The position numbers were made by a program, and so were the translations under genes. Positions 5,135 to 7,689 of a DNA stretch of 7,689 nt are shown here, one piece after another; the first letter of the stretch is position 1; every line of letters begins with the position of its first letter. This stretch comes from Actinomycetales bacterium. Lineage in GTDB: Bacteria > Actinomycetota > Actinomycetes > Actinomycetales > JAHECE01. The stretch spans positions 1-7,689 of the forward strand of contig JAHECE010000129.1 of the NCBI GenBank assembly GCA_024641895.1, in the 5' to 3' direction. The notes beneath the pieces were generated by a model. That model saw only the letters and a list, made by a program, of their open reading frames with translations, was not told the origin of the DNA and searched no databases.

Positions 5135-5821
5135 ATGGATCCGAAAGGCCAGGCCAAGACGGGGTGGGACGCCGTCCTGCTAGACCTCGACGGCACCCTC
5201 ACGGACTCGGCCCGGGCGGTGACGGGCTCGGTCGCCGTCACGCTTCGGGCTCTCGGCAGGCCGGTGCCCGACGACGACGCCCTGCTCGCCTACGTGGGGC
5301 CTCCCCTGCAGGTCGGCTTCAGGCACATCGCGGGTCTGCCCGCGGATGAGGTCCCTGTGGCGATCGCGACCTACCGCAAGGCCTACGAGGCCGACCGGAT
5401 GTTCGAGACCGAGGTGTTCGAGGGGATCCCTCGACTTCTGGACGCCCTCCAGCGCGCCGGCTTCCCGCTGGCCCTCGCCACCTCGAAGTCGGCGGATCAC
5501 GCCCGCATGATCCTCGAGCACTTCGGCCTCGACTCATACTTCGCGGTGGTGGCAGGAGCGCGGCCGGACGGCTCCCGCAGCGACAAGGCCGAGGTCATCG
5601 ACTCCGCGGTACGGGGACTCGCCGACCTGGGGTACTCCACCGAGGAGATGGTCATGGTGGGCGACCGCGAGCACGACGTCGCCGGCGCCGCACGGTGGGG
5701 CATCCCGTGCATCATCGTCAGCTGGGGCTACGGCTCCGCCGCCGAGTCCGAGGGAGCGCACGCCGTGGTCCACTCGGTACCCGAGCTCGCGCGGGCGCTC
5801 GGTGTGGACCTTGAACCATGA
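5135..5821 (+). CDS. HAD-superfamily phosphatase, phosphoglycolate phosphatase/5'-nucleotidase type
   Basis: This 228-residue cytoplasmic HAD subfamily IA hydrolase has a helical cap between motifs I and II. Motif I is LLDLDGTLTDS, with nucleophile D17 and general acid D19. Motif II is LATSKS (T116). Motif III is K152 in SDKAEVI. Motif IV is MVGDREHDVAGA, with D178 and D182 binding Mg2+. YVGPPL (53-58) and the GDREHD form of motif IV are typical of the Gph-like group that includes bacterial 5'-nucleotidases, so the substrate may be a nucleoside monophosphate and not phosphoglycolate; motifs alone cannot decide. Length is normal. The ATG at 5135 is preceded by GAGGG at 4-nt spacing and by AGAGGA slightly further up. 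Its own promoter seems to lie in the 131-nt gap after trmL. The stop codon touches an ATG at 5818 that I regard as chance. Confidence 0.88.
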   Translation: MDPKGQAKTGWDAVLLDLDGTLTDSARAVTGSVAVTLRALGRPVPDDDALLAYVGPPLQVGFRHIAGLPADEVPVAIATYRKAYEADRMFETEVFEGIPRLLDALQRAGFPLALATSKSADHARMILEHFGLDSYFAVVAGARPDGSRSDKAEVIDSAVRGLADLGYSTEEMVMVGDREHDVAGAARWGIPCIIVSWGYGSAAESEGAHAVVHSVPELARALGVDLEP

Positions 5822-5824
5822 GCC

Positions 5825-5886
5825 GTCCGCGCGAGTGGAGCCCGCCGGGCCCGCGAGTCCCTCCCGGGATCTCGGGTCCGCGCGAG
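5825..5886. repeat. 11-bp direct repeat after the phosphatase gene
   Basis: GTCCGCGCGAG occurs at 5825-5835 and again at 5876-5886, 51 nt apart start to start. The 135-nt stretch 5822-5956 that holds it has no supported gene. It also contains the palindrome GCCGCGCGGC (5904-5913) and a CAGACT hexamer (5888-5893) that could be a weak -10 for the gene downstream. A regulatory role for the repeat is only a possibility. Confidence 0.3.
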
Positions 5887-5944
5887 GCAGACTGGCCCGG
5901 TCGGCCGCGCGGCGTTGCGGGGCGCGAGCCCGGCGTCACGTGGC

Positions 5945-6211
5945 GAGGAGGCAGACGTGAGCCAGGACGTGCACCTGGGACGGGAGCTCGAGCTGATCGG
6001 CACCAAGGCCGAGGTACCGCCCGCCCTGGACCTCGGCGGGCAGGTCGACCGTGACAGCAGGCACGACGTCGATCGCGAGCAGGGCCTCGCGGGCGCGAGC
6101 GTGGCGGCGGTTGACCTCGAGCCCGACTCAGACGTCGAACTCGGTGCAGACGTCGAACCGACCCCTCCCGGGATCGGCGCGATCGGACGTCGGACTGCCA
6201 GGGGGGCAAGC
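5945..6211 (+). other. In-frame upstream extension of the AI-2E gene with its own ribosome binding site
   Basis: A strong GAGGAGG (5945-5951) stands 5 nt before a GTG at 5957 that is in frame with the AI-2E gene, with no stop in between. Starting there would add 85 residues and make a 507-residue protein. The extension is hydrophilic, with no membrane segment and many Asp/Glu, and includes an in-frame 12-bp direct repeat, CAGACGTCGAAC (6129-6140 and 6147-6158), encoding a repeated Asp-Val-Glu. Third codon positions are mostly G or C, but the opposite strand in the same codon phase is also open (5936-6127) with similar third-position bias, so base composition does not settle which reading is real. 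It is listed apart because the evidence for translation is divided. Confidence 0.4.
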
Positions 6212-7480
6212 ATGAGACCGTTCCCGAAGGTCCCGGGCATGCGCGAGGCGGTCACGATCCGCCGGGTCGTCGACGCCCGCGTGCCACCCGCCCTCGCCAC
6301 GAAGAGCAAGGCCACGGCCCGCTCGGCCCAGCAGGCGCACGGTCCGGCGAAACCACGACCCGCGGACCACGCGGACGACGTCCCCCGCTGGATGCGGACG
6401 GCCGGCGGGTACTCGTGGCGGATCCTGGCCGTCATCGCGGTGATCGCCCTGGTGGTGTTCGCCACGGCCCGCGTCCAGCTGGTCTTCATCGCGGTGTTCC
6501 TGGGCCTCGTCCTCACGTCGGTGCTGCGCCCCCTCGTGAACCGGATGTCTCGGGTGATACCGCGCCCCCTGGCCACCGCGCTCGCGCTGCTCGGCGCCGT
6601 GCTGTTCGTCCTGTCGCTGCTCGCCTACGTGGTGAACTCGGTCGCCTCGCAGTGGCAGTCGCTCGCCCTGCAGTTCAGCGACGGCACCCGGCAGATCCTC
6701 GACTTCCTGGAGAACAAGGAGGGGCGCATCCCGGTCACGGTGACGCCCGAGATGATCACGGCGTGGATCGATTCGGGGCGGCAGTGGGTGGTGGACCACG
6801 GCCCAGACCTGGCGTCGAACGCCCTGGCCAGCGCGGGATCCGTGGCCGAGGTCTTCGGTGCCCTTGCGCTGGCAGTGTTCTGCTCCGTGTTCTTCCTGGC
6901 CCGCGGCGCCGACATGTGGACGTGGTTCCTCAACCAGCTGCCCGCCCGGATTCGCGAGACGTGGCACGACGCGGCCGGAGCCGGGTGGTACACCTTCTCC
7001 GGCTATGCGCGCGGCACGGTGATCATCGCGCTCACGGACGGCATCTTCGCCGGGCTCGTTCTCGTGGTCCTCGGGGTCCCGCTGGCGGCCCCTCTCGCGG
7101 TGCTCGTCTTCATCGGGGCATTCATCCCGCTGGTCGGCGCACCGCTGGCGATGGTGGTGGCGATGATCGTCGCGCTCGCTGCGAACGGACTGCTGAACGC
7201 GGTGCTCGTCGGCGCAGCGATCGCACTGATCGGCCAGTTCGAGGGCCACGTCCTCCAGCCGCTGGTGATGGGGCGGCAAGTCTCGCTCCACCCGGTCGTG
7301 GTCGCACTCGCGGTCACGTCGGGGACGCTGCTGGCGGGCATCCTGGGGGCGATCGTGGCGGTACCGATCGTCGCCGTGGCCTGGGCCGTCTACGCCAAGC
7401 TGCGCAACGTGGACCCACCCCTGTCCGCACCACTGTCCTCACTCAAGGTGGTCCGCAAGAACGACGCGGCCCAGGGCTGA
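6212..7480 (+). CDS. AI-2E (TqsA/PerM) family membrane transporter
   Basis: This 422-residue cytoplasmic-membrane protein belongs to the AI-2E exporter family, whose members have been linked to autoinducer-2 export, Na+/H+ antiport or unknown substrates; the substrate here is open. Residues 1-66 are basic, Pro/Ala rich and probably cytoplasmic. Membrane helices lie at about 69-86, 88-108 and 120-142. A soluble insert (about 143-210) with LENKEGR and ITAWIDSGRQW is the usual large loop. Hydrophobic segments follow at about 211-230, 273-300, 300-335 and 364-402. The family motifs GAFIPLVGA (312-320) and GHVLQPLVMGRQVSLHPVVV (345-364) are clear. ATG 6212 is preceded by AGGGGGG (6200-6206) at 5-nt spacing. 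GTG 5957 is an in-frame alternative with an equally good ribosome site, which would add 85 hydrophilic residues. The gene is convergent with dnaE2. The family call is secure; the start is not. Confidence 0.88.
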   Translation: MRPFPKVPGMREAVTIRRVVDARVPPALATKSKATARSAQQAHGPAKPRPADHADDVPRWMRTAGGYSWRILAVIAVIALVVFATARVQLVFIAVFLGLVLTSVLRPLVNRMSRVIPRPLATALALLGAVLFVLSLLAYVVNSVASQWQSLALQFSDGTRQILDFLENKEGRIPVTVTPEMITAWIDSGRQWVVDHGPDLASNALASAGSVAEVFGALALAVFCSVFFLARGADMWTWFLNQLPARIRETWHDAAGAGWYTFSGYARGTVIIALTDGIFAGLVLVVLGVPLAAPLAVLVFIGAFIPLVGAPLAMVVAMIVALAANGLLNAVLVGAAIALIGQFEGHVLQPLVMGRQVSLHPVVVALAVTSGTLLAGILGAIVAVPIVAVAWAVYAKLRNVDPPLSAPLSSLKVVRKNDAAQG

Positions 7481-7545
7481 CGCCCCGGGCCTGACCTGCC
7501 CTCGACGGCGTCCGGTCCACACAGGCCGTTCAGGCGGTGGCGGAG
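7481..7545. other. Short convergent intergenic gap
   Basis: These 65 nt separate the ends of two converging genes, so a bidirectional terminator is expected. GCCTGA (7489-7494) and TCAGGC (7530-7535) form a perfect 6-bp inverted repeat with a 35-nt loop, and GGGC/GCCC around the AI-2E stop (7474-7485) is a 4-bp stem with a tetraloop. Neither is a convincing terminator. Confidence 0.3.
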
Positions 7546-7689
7546 TCACTGGAAGTCCCTCGAGCGGGTCGGTACACGCAGACGCAGCGGTTCCAGCCGA
7601 TCGGCCATGAGATTGACGACCCCGTCGGCCCGCTCGATCGTGCCTCTGGCAACGAGCGCCGCGCTGGTGCGCGCGACGCGGCGGTGCCG
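7546..7689 (-). CDS. dnaE2: C-terminal end of error-prone DNA polymerase III alpha subunit DnaE2 (ImuC), partial
   Basis: On the minus strand a frame enters from the window edge and ends at TGA (7548-7546), giving the last 47 residues. The peptide RGTIERADGVVNLMADRLEPL followed by TRSRDFQ is the hallmark end of DnaE2: the beta-strand-rich C-terminal OB-fold segment and the RSRDF(R/H) tail found in this family, but not in the replicative DnaE1. DnaE2 is the catalytic subunit of the actinobacterial mutasome, working with ImuA' and ImuB and the beta clamp in damage-induced mutagenesis. The final residue here is Gln where Arg or His is commoner. The promoter and any LexA box lie outside the window. 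Confidence 0.85.
   Translation of the reverse strand, partial: RHRRVARTSAALVARGTIERADGVVNLMADRLEPLRLRVPTRSRDFQ

Noticed and set aside
5818..6054. 78-codon frame starting in an ATGA overlap with the phosphatase stop
   Set aside because: The ATGA overlap looks attractive, but there is no ribosome site suited to it and the product is nearly all Arg, Gly and Pro.
6129..6158. LexA/SOS box suggested by two GTCGAAC copies
   Set aside because: The copies are direct, not inverted, and lie inside an open frame; an actinobacterial SOS box needs TCGAAC facing GTTCGA.
6128..7291. Long minus-strand frame opposite the AI-2E gene
   Set aside because: It is the same-phase antisense shadow of a clear membrane protein; its Arg/Asp/His-rich product has no recognisable domain.

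Overview
The window is very GC-rich, its codons mostly end in G or C, and several genes look leaderless or weakly Shine-Dalgarno driven. With an M. tuberculosis BfrB-like ferritin and a DnaE2 C-terminus, this points to a high-GC actinobacterium. A Cellulomonas-type member of the Micrococcales is my guess, not a demonstrated placement. It looks like ordinary chromosome: no insertion sequence, phage gene, CRISPR array, tRNA or rRNA was seen.

Layout. (1) 1-475, minus strand: the N-terminal part of a membrane-anchored sensor protein, possibly an adenylate/guanylate cyclase, cut by the window edge. (2) 482-711: a divergent intergenic region with several small hairpins. (3) 712-2380: a two-gene K+/H+ antiporter operon, with a KhtT-like RCK_C regulatory subunit and a KhtU/KefB-like CPA2 membrane subunit. 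(4) 2428-2967: a BfrB-type ferritin that appears to have its own leaderless promoter. (5) 3072-4444: a phosphoribosyltransferase and an alpha/beta hydrolase overlapping by 4 nt. (6) 4509-5003: the tRNA wobble 2'-O-methyltransferase TrmL. (7) 5135-5821: a HAD-family phosphatase of the Gph/5'-nucleotidase type. (8) 5822-7480: an AI-2E-family membrane protein with an ambiguous N-terminus. (9) 7546-7689, minus strand: the C-terminal 47 residues of the error-prone polymerase DnaE2, convergent with the AI-2E gene.

How they work together. Only two gene pairs look like functional units: the antiporter with its gating subunit, and the phosphoribosyltransferase with its hydrolase. The antiporter exports K+ or other monovalent cations in exchange for H+, the ferritin stores iron, and DnaE2 belongs to mutagenic DNA repair, so the neighbourhood has a loose stress and homeostasis flavour. 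Each block seems to be transcribed separately, and a shared pathway is not shown by the sequence.

The best lead for something poorly described is the phosphoribosyltransferase-hydrolase pair, whose substrate is unknown. Second is the 255-nt in-frame extension in front of the AI-2E gene, which has its own strong ribosome binding site. I found no convincing wholly new system.
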